Positions 1-10,394 of a stretch of DNA of 34,035 nt are shown piece by piece; positions within the stretch are counted from its first letter, which is position 1, and each line of letters starts with the position of its first letter. This stretch comes from an uncultured Clostridium sp. (lineage in GTDB: Bacteria; Bacillota; Clostridia; TANB77; CAG-508): contig CAOKMF010000014.1 in the NCBI GenBank assembly GCA_948469655.1, positions 1 through 34,035 on the forward strand, read 5' to 3'. The translations under genes were made by a program, and so were the position numbers. The notes under the pieces are model-generated. The model saw only the letters and a program-made list of their open reading frames with translations. It was not told where the DNA came from and made no database searches.

Positions 1-1
1 A

Positions 2-1208
2 GACGAAGCAGGAAACAGATCAACAACAAAAACAATAAACGTATACAAAGACACAAAAGAACCAGAAGTACGGAATACCAACAGTAGATGCAAGCACAAT
101 AACAGATAGAAGCTTCACAGTAAACGTAACAGCAACAGACGCAACATCAAAAGTATCAAAATATGAATACTATGTAAATGGGGAGAAGAAAGACACAAAA
201 ATAACAGGAACATCAATATTAGAAGTAACAGGAACGGCATGGGCAGGAAAACCACTTAATGTACATGTAAGAATATATGACAATGCAGGACTATACAAAG
301 ACACAGGAACAATAACAGTAGAAACATTCGCATATGCACCTAACATAACAATAGCAAACAAAGACACATGGACACAAAGCAAACAAGTAACAATGGTTCC
401 AGTTAATGGATTTACATTAAAATACACAACAGATGGAAGCAATCCTAGCAATACAAATGGAGAAGTATATAACGGAGCATTCACAATAAATAGCAACTGT
501 ACAGTAAAAGCGGTATACATATCAAGCACAAACAAAATAGGGTTAATAGGAAGTGAAAGTACAGACAAAATAGACACAGAAGATCCAGAAGCAGGAATGA
601 CAGTAACAGGAACAACAGGAAACTCAGTAACAGTACAAGCAATAGGAACAGACACACAGTCAGGAATAAGGAACTATCAATACCAATTAAGCACAACAAG
701 TGCAACAGCAGGATTTACAACAATAGATACAAAAGATAATACAGACACACCATACATATATTCAGGCTTATCAAATACAACATATTACATAAGAGTAGTA
801 GTTACAGATAATTCAGGTAGAACCACGAACAGTCAAGTTACGACAGCCACTTATTGTCAAGGGGGTACAGGCACAAGAACTTGTCCATCTTGCGGAGGAC
901 ATGGACGGACAACACTATGTGAAGATTGCAGGAGCTGGCCGGTGCTGGTTGGGGTCGTTGTGGTAACTGTGGTCACGGATCAAATGCTGATCCAGTTCGC
1001 TACTGGTATGATACCCTTTACTGCTCAAAATGCCATGGAAACCTTACACAAACTAGTTGGTGCACATATTGTAATTGTGCATACTCAAACTGGGTGTGGT
1101 ATAGTTCACGGATGCTCTGGAAATTACTGCTCGACTTGTGGAAATCGTCACACGGTAACCAATACTTGCACACATTCCGTAGTTGGTGCACACTTCGATT
1201 GTAGGTAG
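2..1208 (+). CDS. Repetitive surface protein with Ig/chitobiase-like repeats and a cysteine-rich tail (5' end outside window)
   Basis: The frame is open from base 2 to the TAG at 1206 only if four C residues are skipped before glycine codons (CGG at 71, 906, 940, 1109). The body has Thr/Asn/Lys-rich beta-type repeats, including a segment with YTTDGSNPSN typical of chitobiase/beta-hexosaminidase C-terminal-like domains, then a fibronectin-like segment (TTYYIRVVVTDNSGRT). The last 110 residues are a cysteine-rich module with CPSC, CGNC, CSKC, CTYC and CSTC pairs, like zinc ribbons. The three sites at 906, 940 and 1109 lie in this module, and only the shifted reading keeps the paired cysteines. 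The body uses very A-rich codons; the tail is more GC-rich. It is probably an exported adhesin-like protein. The N-terminus is not in the window, and no ligand can be inferred. Confidence 0.75.
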
Positions 1209-1273
1209 CATGACCTAACAACAAAAAATATTATGTGTCAACATTGACCCTTACGGAAATTCGTAAAAAGGGG

Positions 1274-1302
1274 TTGACAAACCTAAAAAAAGGTTATAAA
1301 AT
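1274..1302 (+). promoter_or_regulatory. Sigma-A-type promoter of the rimP-nusA operon
   Basis: TTGACA at 1274-1279 and TAAAAT at 1297-1302 are separated by 17 bases. The promoter lies downstream of the surface-protein stop and upstream of the rimP leader hairpin. It is inferred from sequence only. Confidence 0.6.
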
Positions 1303-1324
1303 AATAATACAAATATGAGAGTAG

Positions 1325-1350
1325 AAGAGTGGAAGCAAATTCCACTCTTT
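1325..1350 (+). terminator. Leader hairpin upstream of rimP (possible attenuator)
   Basis: AAGAGTGGAA and TTCCACTCTT form a perfect 10-bp stem with loop GCAAA. Only a short T-run follows, so it may be a leader regulatory hairpin and not a strong terminator. Its place between promoter and rimP fits attenuation of the nusA operon, as known for related Firmicutes leaders. Confidence 0.5.
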
Positions 1351-1380
1351 ATGTATGTATAGGAAGAGGGAAAATAGTTT

Positions 1381-1836
1381 ATGGCAAATATTGAGGAAAA
1401 AGTAGAATCCCTAGTTAAGCCTAAGGTAGAGGAACTTGGGTACAAACTATATGATGTAGAATATGCAAAAGAGGGCAAAGATTACTTTTTAAGGATATAT
1501 ATTGATAGCGAGAAGGGTATAGACATTACAGACTGTGAGAAAGTAAGTAGAGAGTTAAATGATATTCTAGACGAAGCAGACTATATTAAAACAGAATACT
1601 TTTTAGAAATATCATCACCTGGAGTAGAAAGAATTTTACGAAAAGATAGTCATTTAGAAGAAAATATAGGAAATGAAGTAGAAGTAAAACTATTTAAGTC
1701 CATAGATAAAGAAAAAGTTATATCAGGTAAGATTACAAAGTTTGACAAAGAAGATATATACATACAAACTGATTCAAAAGAAGTAAAAATAGAGCGTGCT
1801 TTGATTTCACAAATCAAAACAAAATATAATTGGTAA
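1381..1836 (+). CDS. rimP: Ribosome maturation factor RimP
   Basis: This 151-aa protein assists maturation of the 30S ribosomal subunit. It has the family hallmarks: an N-terminal segment VEELGYKLYDVEY, then DITDCEKVSRELNDILDE, then the LEISSPGVERIL motif, and a C-terminal SH3-like beta domain. The ATG follows AGGAAGAGGG. It is the first gene of the rimP-nusA-rnpM-ylxQ-infB operon, the usual Firmicutes order. It contains no CGG triplet in frame, unlike many neighbours. Confidence 0.95.
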   Translation: MANIEEKVESLVKPKVEELGYKLYDVEYAKEGKDYFLRIYIDSEKGIDITDCEKVSRELNDILDEADYIKTEYFLEISSPGVERILRKDSHLEENIGNEVEVKLFKSIDKEKVISGKITKFDKEDIYIQTDSKEVKIERALISQIKTKYNW

Positions 1837-1857
1837 ACAAATTTAGGAGGTATAAAA

Positions 1858-2985
1858 ATGAAAGCAATAGACAACAAAGAATTAGAATTAGCACTAGAGG
1901 CATTAGAAGAAGAAAAAGGAATCAAAAAGGAATATTTAATGGAGCAGATTGAATTTGCTCTTGTTACTGCATATAAAAACAACTATAAAGAGAGTGAAAA
2001 TGTAAAGGTGGTTATTGATAGAGAAACAGGAGAAACACATATATATTCTGTAAAGCAAGTTGTAAGTAAAATACAAGATCCAGTTACAGAAATAGTAAAA
2101 TCAGATGCGGTTAAAATAAATAAACAGCTAAAAGTTGGAGACACAGTTGATGTAGAATTAAATCCAAGAAACTTTGGAAGAATTGCAGCACAAACAGCAA
2201 AACAAGTAATAGTGCAAAAACTAAGAGAAGCAGAAAGAGATATAGTATTTGGTGAGTTTAATGAAAGAAAAGGCGAAATCGTTTCAGGAATAGTACAAAA
2301 GGCAGATGCAGGAATAGTTGTATTAGACCTTGGAAAGCTAGAAGGAATAATGCCAGGAAAAGAACAAATTCCAACAGAAAAGTATAAAGTAAATGACAAG
2401 ATAAAGGCATATGTTGTAGATGTAGTAAGAGGAGCAAAAGGTGCACCACAAGTTATAGTATCAAGAAGTGCTGGAGACTTCGTTAAAAAGTTATTTGAAT
2501 TTGAAATACCAGAAATATATGAGGGATTGATCGAGGTAAAAAGTGTATCAAGAGATCCAGGTAATAGATGTAAAGTTGCAGTGCATGCACAAAATGAAAA
2601 TATTGACCCGGTTGGCTCATGTGTAGGACAAAAGGGAGTTAGAATTCAGAACATAATTAATGAACTAAGTGGAGAAAAAATAGATGTAATAGAATGGGAC
2701 GAAGATCCAAGTATATTCATTTCATCAAGTCTACTTCCTGCAAAAGTTCTTGCAGTAGATATAAATGAAGAAGAAAAGTCAGCAAGAGTTATTGTCCCAG
2801 ATGACCAGTTATCACTTGCAATTGGAAAATCAGGACAAAACGCAAGGCTTGCAGCAAAACTTACAGGATGGAAGATAGATATTAAATCAGAAACTGGGTT
2901 TAGAGAAATGCTTGAAGAAATGCAAAAACAAGCTGAAGAAAGCGAAGAAGAAAATACAGTAGAAGAGGAAAATAATGAAGAATAA
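1858..2985 (+). CDS. nusA: Transcription termination/antitermination factor NusA
   Basis: This 375-aa RNA polymerase-associated factor modulates pausing, termination and antitermination. The order is an N-terminal RNAP-binding domain, an S1 domain (GEIVSGIVQKADAGIVVLDL), then KH domains with DPVGSCVGQKGVRIQNI and the second-KH motif LAIGKSGQNARLAAKL. The C-terminus is acidic and ends without the extra repeats of enterobacterial NusA, as usual in Firmicutes. AGGAGG lies just before the ATG. It has no in-frame CGG. Its last 11 bases overlap rnpM. Confidence 0.97.
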   Translation: MKAIDNKELELALEALEEEKGIKKEYLMEQIEFALVTAYKNNYKESENVKVVIDRETGETHIYSVKQVVSKIQDPVTEIVKSDAVKINKQLKVGDTVDVELNPRNFGRIAAQTAKQVIVQKLREAERDIVFGEFNERKGEIVSGIVQKADAGIVVLDLGKLEGIMPGKEQIPTEKYKVNDKIKAYVVDVVRGAKGAPQVIVSRSAGDFVKKLFEFEIPEIYEGLIEVKSVSRDPGNRCKVAVHAQNENIDPVGSCVGQKGVRIQNIINELSGEKIDVIEWDEDPSIFISSSLLPAKVLAVDINEEEKSARVIVPDDQLSLAIGKSGQNARLAAKLTGWKIDIKSETGFREMLEEMQKQAEESEEENTVEEENNEE

Positions 2986-3241
2986 TAAGCTAACTAGAAC
3001 ATGTATAGGTTGTAGGGCAAAAAGAGAGAAAACAGATTTAATTAGAATTGTTAAAAATAAACAAAATGAAATAATATTCGACTTTGATAAAAAAATAGAT
3101 GGTAGAGGAGCATATATTTGTGATAATGTAACTTGTTTTGAAAAAATGGTTAAAGCAAATAAACTAAAATTTGCTTTAAAAACCAATATAGATAATAAAA
3201 AATATGAGGAATTAAGAGGTGTGTTATTTGGCAGAAATTAA
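2975..3241 (+). CDS. rnpM: RNase P modulator RnpM (YlxR)
   Basis: This 88-aa YlxR-family RNA-binding protein carries the TRTCIGCRAKREK motif near the N-terminus and GRGAYIC around residue 45. Family members are reported to modulate RNase P. The ATG lies inside the nusA 3' end (11-base overlap), which suggests coupled translation. The order nusA-rnpM-ylxQ-infB supports the call. No CGG is used in frame. Confidence 0.92.
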   Translation: MKNNKLTRTCIGCRAKREKTDLIRIVKNKQNEIIFDFDKKIDGRGAYICDNVTCFEKMVKANKLKFALKTNIDNKKYEELRGVLFGRN

Positions 3242-3541
3242 ACATAACTTAGGAATACTCGGGCTTGCATCAAAATCTCGGCAAGGTGATTTCAGGAATG
3301 GATGCAGTTTTAGAAGGGATAAAAAAGAAAAAAATAAAACTTGTGATTGTAGCAGTGAACGCTTCGGAAAAAACTAAGAAAAACATAAGATATGTTTGTA
3401 CTAATAATGGTATAAATGTAATAGAATTAAGTACAATAGAAGAATTAAGCCATATAATTGGTAAAAGGAATAAAGCGGTAATTGGGATAACAGATAAAAA
3501 TTTTTCAGATGGAATTATAGAAAAATGTAATCGGGGGGTGA
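3228..3541 (+). CDS. ylxQ: L7Ae/YlxQ-family ribosomal protein with two CGGN sites
   Basis: This small L7Ae-like RNA-binding protein (103 aa after two skips) normally sits between rnpM and infB. The best start is TTG 3228 with AGAGGTG upstream; GTG 3219 is an alternative. LGILGLASKS continues as GKVISGMDAVLEGIKKKK only if C3279 is skipped (TCT-C-GGC). At 3532, AAT-C-GGG gives the ending NGG and TGA at 3539-3541. Without that skip the frame would run to 3555 and overlap infB. The shifted ending places GGGGGG directly upstream as the infB ribosome site. Confidence 0.85.
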
Positions 3542-3547
3542 TTTGCT

Positions 3548-6385
3548 ATGGATAAAATAAAAATACATGAATTAGCAAAAAAAATAGGAAGATCAAGCAA
3601 AGAAATTATGGAAGTGGCAAGTAGATTAGGAATTGAAATTAAAAGTCATTTGAGCTTGATTGAACAAAGTGATGCAAACAAAATAGAAAAGGAAATAACT
3701 AAAATGAAACAAGATAATAAAGCACAACAAAAACAGAAAACTGAAAAATCTAATAGCACACCTGTAATAATTAGGCGCGAGGTCATTATTTCAGAAGAGG
3801 AACTTGCAAAAAAAGAAGCAGAGCAAAAAGCAAAATCAGAAAATAATGCTCGCAAAGATGTTGGATTTGTAGAAAGAAAGAAGAACCAAGAATACAACAT
3901 AGTATATAGAAATAAACCTACTAAACCGATGACTGCAAGTGAATTATTTGGATTTGCTTCTAAACCAAAAAAAGAAGAAGCTAAGAAGGAAGAAGTAAAG
4001 CAAGATTTAACAAAAAAAGAAGAAATGCATGAGGGAAATCAAAAAGAAGAAATAAAAGAAAATGCAGAAAAGAGAGATTTTAAAAAGCCTGTAGATAACC
4101 AGAGATTTGGAAATAAACCAAAATTTGATAATAATCACCAAAGAAATTTTGGAGATAATAAATCTGTAAATAAATTTAATAAAAATGACAGAAATGATAG
4201 AGATAATAGAACAAATAGTGGAAATAGATATCCAAATAAAAAGAATTTTAATTCAGATAGCAATTCTAGAGGAGATTACAGAAATAATAGAAAACTAGAC
4301 GATAGAGGAATTGAAAAGAACATCAAAAATATCATGGCTACTGATATAGTAGAAAAAGAAAATGTTCGTGAATACAATCGAAACATGACAAAACAGAAAA
4401 ATAACAGCAAAGGTGCAGATGAAGCAAGACAAAGAAAAGGTACAAAGAATACAAAAAATGAAGATTTTGATTCAGGAAAACTTAGAAATTTAAAACAAGA
4501 AAATAAATTATCAAATATGTTCTCTGACCCAGAAGGCGGAATGTTTGATTATTATGATTTAACAACTGTAAGAGGTAAAAGAGGAAAGAAAAAGATTAAT
4601 CAAGATGAAGATAGAGTAAAACAAAAAATATTTAAGCTTACAGAAATAACAATTCCGGAATCAATTACTGTAAAAGATTTAGCCCAAGAAATGAAAAAAA
4701 CTACAGGAGATATTATTAAAAAACTATTAGATTATGGAATAATGGCAACAGTAAATAATGATGTAGACTTCGATACAGCCTTCCTTATAGCTCAGGAATT
4801 TGGAATAACAGCTATAAAAAAAGAAGTTGTAACAGAAGAAGATATTTTGTTTGATGATACAGACGATAGAGAAGAAGACTTAAAACCAAGACCACCAGTA
4901 ATAGTAGTTATGGGTCACGTAGACCATGGTAAAACATCACTTCTAGATGCTGTAAGATCTACAAATGTAATAGAAGGAGAAGCAGGTGGAATTACACAAC
5001 ATATTGGTGCATATAAAGTAGAAGTAAATGGAAGAGAAATAACTTTTTTAGATACTCCAGGCCACGAAGCATTTACAAGCATGCGTGCTAGAGGTGCACA
5101 AGTTACAGATATTGCAATATTAGTTGTCGCAGCAAATGATGGAGTTATGCCTCAAACAGTAGAAGCTATAAACCATGCAAAAAATGCTAGTATTCCAATA
5201 ATTGTTGCAATAAACAAAATAGATGTAGAAGGTGCAAACCCTGAAAAAGTAAAACAAGAGTTAATGAAATATGAACTTGTTCCTGAAGAGTGGGGCGGAG
5301 ACACTGTATTTGTTGAAATTTCAGCTAAGAAAAGAATAAATATAGATGGACTACTTGAAATGGTATTGTTAGTTGCAGATGTTCAGGACTTAAAAGCAAA
5401 CCCTGACAAGCAATCAAAAGGTGTAGTAATTGAAGCAAGACTTGACAAAACAAAAGGCCCAATTGCAACAATGCTTGTACAACGTGGAACACTTGATGTA
5501 GGAGATACAGTAGTGGTAGGTTCTGTTATTGGTAGAATTAGAGCTATGATGAACGATAAAGGTAAAAAGGTTAAGAAAGCAGGACCATCTACACCAGTTG
5601 AAATTATTGGACTAACAGAAGTACCAGAAGCAGGAGAAACTTTTTATGAAGTTGAAGACGAAAAAACTGCAAAACACTTAATTGAAAAGAGAAAACGTCA
5701 GGAAAGAGAAAAATCAATAAATGCAATATCAAAAGTTAGCTTAAATGATTTATTCTCACAAATAGAAAAGAACAAACTAAAACAATTAAACCTAATTGTA
5801 AAAGCAGATGTACAAGGTTCAGTAGAAGCTGTAAAGACTAGCTTGGAAAAAATTTCAAATGAAGAAGTAACAGTAAAAGTAATACATTCAAATGTTGGTG
5901 GGGTTACAGAATCAGATGTAACACTTGCAAAAGTTGCAAATGCTATAATAATTGCGTTTAATGTAAGGCCTGAAGCTCTTGCAAAAGAAATGGCTAAAAA
6001 AGAAGAAATTGAAATTAAGCAATATTCTGTAATTTATAAAGCAATAGAAGATGTAGAAGCTGCTATGAAGGGAATGCTAGACCCTACATTTGAAGAAAAA
6101 ATAATAGGAAATGCAGAAATAAGACAGACATTTAAAGTAAGTAATTTAGGAACAATTGCAGGATGTTATGTATTAGATGGAAAGATTACAAGAAATGCTG
6201 GAGTTAGAGTTATAAGAGATAATGTTGTAATACATGAAGGAAAACTTGCATCATTAAAGAGATTTAAAGATGATGTAAAAGAAGTTGCGGCTTCGTATGA
6301 GTGTGGGCTTTCTATCGAGAACTTTAATGATTTGACTGAAGGCGATACACTAGAAGTATTTGTTATGGAAGAGGTTAAAAAATAA
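3548..6385 (+). CDS. infB: Translation initiation factor IF-2
   Basis: This 945-aa GTPase brings initiator fMet-tRNA to the ribosome. It has an N-terminal IF2N domain ([17 protein letters not shown]), a long charged, disordered Lys/Asn/Glu-rich linker (about residues 50-330), a second IF2N-like domain, and the G domain with [17 protein letters not shown] and NKID. Domains II-IV follow. The ATG follows a G-rich site at the end of ylxQ. It is the longest gene in the window, has many glycines encoded as GGA, and has no in-frame CGG, in contrast to truB and gpmI. Confidence 0.98.
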   Translation: MDKIKIHELAKKIGRSSKEIMEVASRLGIEIKSHLSLIEQSDANKIEKEITKMKQDNKAQQKQKTEKSNSTPVIIRREVIISEEELAKKEAEQKAKSENNARKDVGFVERKKNQEYNIVYRNKPTKPMTASELFGFASKPKKEEAKKEEVKQDLTKKEEMHEGNQKEEIKENAEKRDFKKPVDNQRFGNKPKFDNNHQRNFGDNKSVNKFNKNDRNDRDNRTNSGNRYPNKKNFNSDSNSRGDYRNNRKLDDRGIEKNIKNIMATDIVEKENVREYNRNMTKQKNNSKGADEARQRKGTKNTKNEDFDSGKLRNLKQENKLSNMFSDPEGGMFDYYDLTTVRGKRGKKKINQDEDRVKQKIFKLTEITIPESITVKDLAQEMKKTTGDIIKKLLDYGIMATVNNDVDFDTAFLIAQEFGITAIKKEVVTEEDILFDDTDDREEDLKPRPPVIVVMGHVDHGKTSLLDAVRSTNVIEGEAGGITQHIGAYKVEVNGREITFLDTPGHEAFTSMRARGAQVTDIAILVVAANDGVMPQTVEAINHAKNASIPIIVAINKIDVEGANPEKVKQELMKYELVPEEWGGDTVFVEISAKKRINIDGLLEMVLLVADVQDLKANPDKQSKGVVIEARLDKTKGPIATMLVQRGTLDVGDTVVVGSVIGRIRAMMNDKGKKVKKAGPSTPVEIIGLTEVPEAGETFYEVEDEKTAKHLIEKRKRQEREKSINAISKVSLNDLFSQIEKNKLKQLNLIVKADVQGSVEAVKTSLEKISNEEVTVKVIHSNVGGVTESDVTLAKVANAIIIAFNVRPEALAKEMAKKEEIEIKQYSVIYKAIEDVEAAMKGMLDPTFEEKIIGNAEIRQTFKVSNLGTIAGCYVLDGKITRNAGVRVIRDNVVIHEGKLASLKRFKDDVKEVAASYECGLSIENFNDLTEGDTLEVFVMEEVKK

Positions 6386-6396
6386 TTTATATATAC

Positions 6397-6488
6397 TATC
6401 ACAGCTTATACTCGCTTAAAGTCCTCGACAGGAAGTCTATATATAAACTTCCTAGGCAGGACATCTTCGCACTATAATAGCTGTGATA
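6397..6488 (+). ncRNA. Structured RNA element in the infB-rbfA gap
   Basis: The 127-base gap between infB and rbfA folds well on paper. An outer 10-bp stem pairs TATCACAGCT (6397-6406) with AGCTGTGATA (6479-6488). Inside it GTCCT (6421) pairs with AGGAC (6458), and GGAAGT (6431) pairs with ACTTCC (6447). The element ends just before the rbfA ribosome site (GAAAGG), so it could regulate rbfA and downstream genes or be a processing site. I do not recognise the family. Confidence 0.55.
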
Positions 6489-6512
6489 ATAAATATAGAA
6501 AGGAATAACATT

Positions 6513-6872
6513 ATGCAAAAAAACAATAATCGTCTAGGTCGTATAGATGAAGAATTAAAAAAAGAAATTAGTAATATTATAAGTTTCGAACTTAAAAATC
6601 CTAAAATTACAGGACTTATTAGTGTTACTAGAGTTAAAGTTACACCAGACCTTAAATATGCAAAAGTATATGTAAGCATATTAAATTCAAAAAATGTTAA
6701 AGACACACTTGCTAACTTAAAAAAATCTTCAGGTTATATTAGAACAGAAATTGCAAAAAGAATAAATTTAAGAATTACACCTGAGCTTGTGTTTGTATTA
6801 GACGATTCCATGGAATATGGGGCAAAAATAGATCAAATTTTAAAGGAAATAATGCCAAAAGAGCAAAAATAA
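6513..6872 (+). CDS. rbfA: 30S ribosome-binding factor RbfA
   Basis: RbfA (119 aa from ATG 6513) is a KH-fold 30S assembly factor. It has RLGRIDEELKKEISNII, the LKNPKITGLISVTRVKVTPDLKYAKVYVS core and RITPELVFVLDDSMEYGAKI near the end. GAAAGGAATAACATT precedes this ATG. An earlier in-frame ATG at 6483 lies inside the stem of the structured element and has no ribosome site. No CGG in frame. Confidence 0.95.
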   Translation: MQKNNNRLGRIDEELKKEISNIISFELKNPKITGLISVTRVKVTPDLKYAKVYVSILNSKNVKDTLANLKKSSGYIRTEIAKRINLRITPELVFVLDDSMEYGAKIDQILKEIMPKEQK

Positions 6873-6897
6873 ATTAAAAATATTGGGGGTTAACTTT

Positions 6898-7855
6898 ATG
6901 ACTTTAGACGATATAAAAAGAGAAATAGAAAATGCCAAAAGCATAGTGATATTAACACATGAATATCCAGATGGAGATGCAGTTCGGAAGTTCTCTTGCA
7001 ATGTATAATGCACTTTGCAAAATGGAAAAGGAAGTAGATATTGTTATACCAGAATATCCAAAAACTTTTGATTTCCTTCCTGGAATAGATAAAGTAAAAA
7101 GTGAAGGAAGGAAAGATTTACCATATGATTTAGCAATTGCTTTAGATTGTGCAGATACAAAAAGATTAAAAGGGTATGAAGAATTATACGAAACTGCAAA
7201 AGTTACAGTATCAATAGACCATCATGGCTCAAATACAATGTATGCAGACTACAACTATGTAAATCCAGTAACTCCTGCATGCGCACAAATATTAGCGGAA
7301 ATTTTAGGTACTATAGGTATAGAAATGGATAAAGATATTGGAGAATGCCTAATTACAGGAATACTTACAGATACAGGTGGATTTAGATATGAAGGTGTAT
7401 CAACAGAGACATTTGAAATAGCAGCAAGAATATTAAGTTTAGGCGTAAATATATCTGATATATGTAGAAAAGTTTTGGGGGTAAAAACAAAGGCTCATTT
7501 TGAGCTTACAAAGATTATAATGGACAGAATGGAGTTCTTTGAAAATGGTAAAATTGCATTTACATATATGACATTAGAAGATGAAAAAAGATTAAATGTA
7601 ATGCCAGGTGATCATGAAGGAATAGTTGAAATCGGAAGAGATATTGAAGATGTAGAAGTATCAATATTTTTAAGAGAGATAGAAGATGGCTTTAAAATAT
7701 CACTTCGTTCAAATGAATATGTAAATGTATCAGAAGTTTGTTCTATATTTAGTGGAGGGGGACATATAAGAGCTGCAGGGTGTACGATTCATTTTCCACT
7801 TGAACAAGCAAAGGAAAAAATTATAGATAGAGTAAAAACATTTCTAAAGGAATAA
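6898..7855 (+). CDS. nrnA: DHH-family bifunctional oligoribonuclease/PAP phosphatase NrnA, one CGGN site
   Basis: This DHH/DHHA1 phosphoesterase degrades nanoRNAs and pAp. The ATG follows TTGGGGGTTAACTTT. The first metal motif reads HEYPDGDAV and then GSSLAMYNAL only when C6985 is skipped (GTT-C-GGA). The DHH motif IDHHGSNTMYADYN and the C-terminal GGGHIRAAG of DHHA1 follow. The length after skipping is 318 aa, as expected. Without the skip the protein would lack its catalytic N-terminal motif. It lies between rbfA and truB, a common arrangement. Confidence 0.93.
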
Positions 7856-7858
7856 CAA

Positions 7859-8741
7859 ATGTTAGATGGAATTTTAGTAGTAAGAAAACCAGAAAATTGC
7901 ACTTCACATGATGTAGTATATAAATTAAAGAAAATATTAAATGAAAAGGTAGGACACACAGGAACACTAGATCCAATGGCTACAGGTGTTCTTCCTTTGC
8001 TTATTCGGAAAAGGAACAAAAGTCTCTAAATATTTAATAAATCACGATAAAGAATATATTGCAAGACTAAAACTTGGAATTAGGACAGTGACTTGCGATA
8101 TCGAAGGAAAGATACTTGAAGAGAGAGAAGTAAAACCTGATAGCTTGGATAGACACAAAGTAAATACTGTTTTAAAAAGTTTTATAGGAAAGAGGGAACA
8201 AATTCCGCCACAGTATTCTGCAATAAAAATTAACCGGAAAAAAACTTTATGAGTATGCAAGAAAAGGAGAAAAAGTAGAAATAGCTCCTAGAAAAATCGA
8301 AATATATGATATGAATTTGGAAGAGATAAAAAAAGAAGAGAATGAGATAGTATTTAAAGTAAAATGTTCCAAAGGTACATATATAAGAACACTTTGCGAA
8401 GATATAGCAGAAGCTATTCGGAGAAATTCGGATGTATGTTTCGGACTAGAAAGGACAAAAGTACGGAAGATTTGATTTAGCGGATAGTATAGCTATTCCA
8501 GAAGTTGAATTACATGAAAGAGACATGACATTTTTTGAAAATAAAATTATTTCTATTGAAGATATGTTTAGTGAAAACGAAAAGATTACATTAGATACAA
8601 AAAAATTAGAATTATTTTTGAATGGAGTAAAACTAAAAACAGAGAGCAAAGATGGAGTATATAGAATATATGAGAATAGTAAATTTATTGGACTTCGGAG
8701 AGATAAAGATTGGCTTTTTAAAAAGAGATTTGATTTTGTAA
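7859..8741 (+). CDS. truB: tRNA pseudouridine(55) synthase TruB with seven CGGN sites
   Basis: TruB makes pseudouridine 55 in the T-loop of tRNAs. The start [20 protein letters not shown] and the catalytic motif [15 protein letters not shown] are intact. Completing the protein needs seven C skips before GGA (8006, 8235, 8419, 8429, 8442, 8464, 8696), giving 291 aa, the normal length. The skips restore [45 protein letters not shown] and the C-terminus [18 protein letters not shown] with TAA at 8739. Four sites fall within 48 bases. The ATG is 3 bases after the nrnA stop and shares its ribosome-site region. Confidence 0.93.
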
Positions 8742-8795
8742 TACACATGTAATAAAAATGTAATAAAAACTTAACAATAAAAATCAGGTAATATA

Positions 8796-8824
8796 TTGCA
8801 AAAATTTGGAAATTGTAGTATAAA
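8796..8824 (+). promoter_or_regulatory. Promoter of the small gene at 8868
   Basis: TTGCAA (8796-8801) and TATAAA (8819-8824) are separated by 17 bases, about 45 bases upstream of the AAAGGAGGAA ribosome site. Confidence 0.55.
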
Positions 8825-8867
8825 TATATAATAAGGGTATAGGAAGTACAAAGGAGGAATTGTGGTT

Positions 8868-9092
8868 ATGGAAGAAAACCAAGTTAATCAAGGAGAATTA
8901 TCAGTGAATCAAGGACAATTGCCAGTACAATTTGGATTTTGGAATAAATTTAAGACATTGATGTTAAAGGAAATAAAAGTAGAATTAACTCCATATCAAC
9001 AAAAAGTAGAAGATGAAATAAATGAATTTTTACATCAAGAGATTACATGGCAAGGAGTTAAAGGTTTCTTATTCCAAGAAATTAGATTTTAA
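8868..9092 (+). CDS. Small conserved-looking protein of unknown function
   Basis: A 74-aa acidic protein. The ATG at 8868 has AAAGGAGGAA 9 bases upstream; an in-frame GTG at 8862 is too close to it. The N-terminus is Gln-rich with a repeated NQGELSVNQGQL segment. The rest resembles an internal duplication: KFKTLMLKEIKVELT and later KGFLFQEIRF, around FLHQEITWQG. It has its own promoter and terminator, so it is a monocistronic unit. There is no signal peptide or membrane segment. I do not recognise a function. Confidence 0.75.
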   Translation: MEENQVNQGELSVNQGQLPVQFGFWNKFKTLMLKEIKVELTPYQQKVEDEINEFLHQEITWQGVKGFLFQEIRF

Positions 9093-9129
9093 TTGATTTG
9101 AAAAATATAATAAAGTGATAATAAGTAGG

Positions 9130-9166
9130 ACATACTAAAGCAAGTAATTGTTTTAGTATGTTTTTT
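9130..9166 (+). terminator. Rho-independent terminator after the small gene
   Basis: ACATACTAAA (9130-9139) pairs with TTTAGTATGT (9152-9161), followed by five T residues. Confidence 0.8.
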
Positions 9167-9207
9167 CGTATTGTTAAATTGCTATTAAAATAACTGCAAA
9201 AAAGGGG

Positions 9208-9236
9208 TTGCAAAAATTTTAAGTTTGATATAGAAT
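9208..9236 (+). promoter_or_regulatory. Promoter of gap
   Basis: TTGCAA (9208-9213) and TAGAAT (9231-9236) have a 17-base spacer. The leader to gap (9237-9312) holds TTACGAAA/TTACGGAA-like words at 9239, 9258 and 9289, with a similar word at 1251. Their role is unknown. Confidence 0.6.
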
Positions 9237-9270
9237 AGTTACGAAAATAAAAAATCATTTACGGAAGTGA

Positions 9271-10315
<1,045 letters not shown>

Positions 10316-10321
10316 TTTCTA

Positions 10322-10365
10322 AAAAGATAAAACTTTAAAAGTGAAATTTTAAAGTTTTATCTTTT
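10322..10365 (+). terminator. Terminator/attenuator between gap and pgk
   Basis: A perfect 19-bp stem: AAAAGATAAAACTTTAAAA (10322-10340) with its reverse complement at 10347-10365, loop GTGAAA. It is A/T-rich, and the T-run is formed by the stem end. It may terminate partially and set the gap:pgk ratio. Confidence 0.75.
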
Positions 10366-10394
10366 GTACATTAATTGAGAAAAAAGGAGATATT

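Noticed and set aside
170..705. Minus-strand hydrophobic frames opposite the surface-protein repeats
   Set aside because: They are shadows of the A-rich repeat codons (TGT/TTT-rich antisense) with no ribosome site or family likeness.
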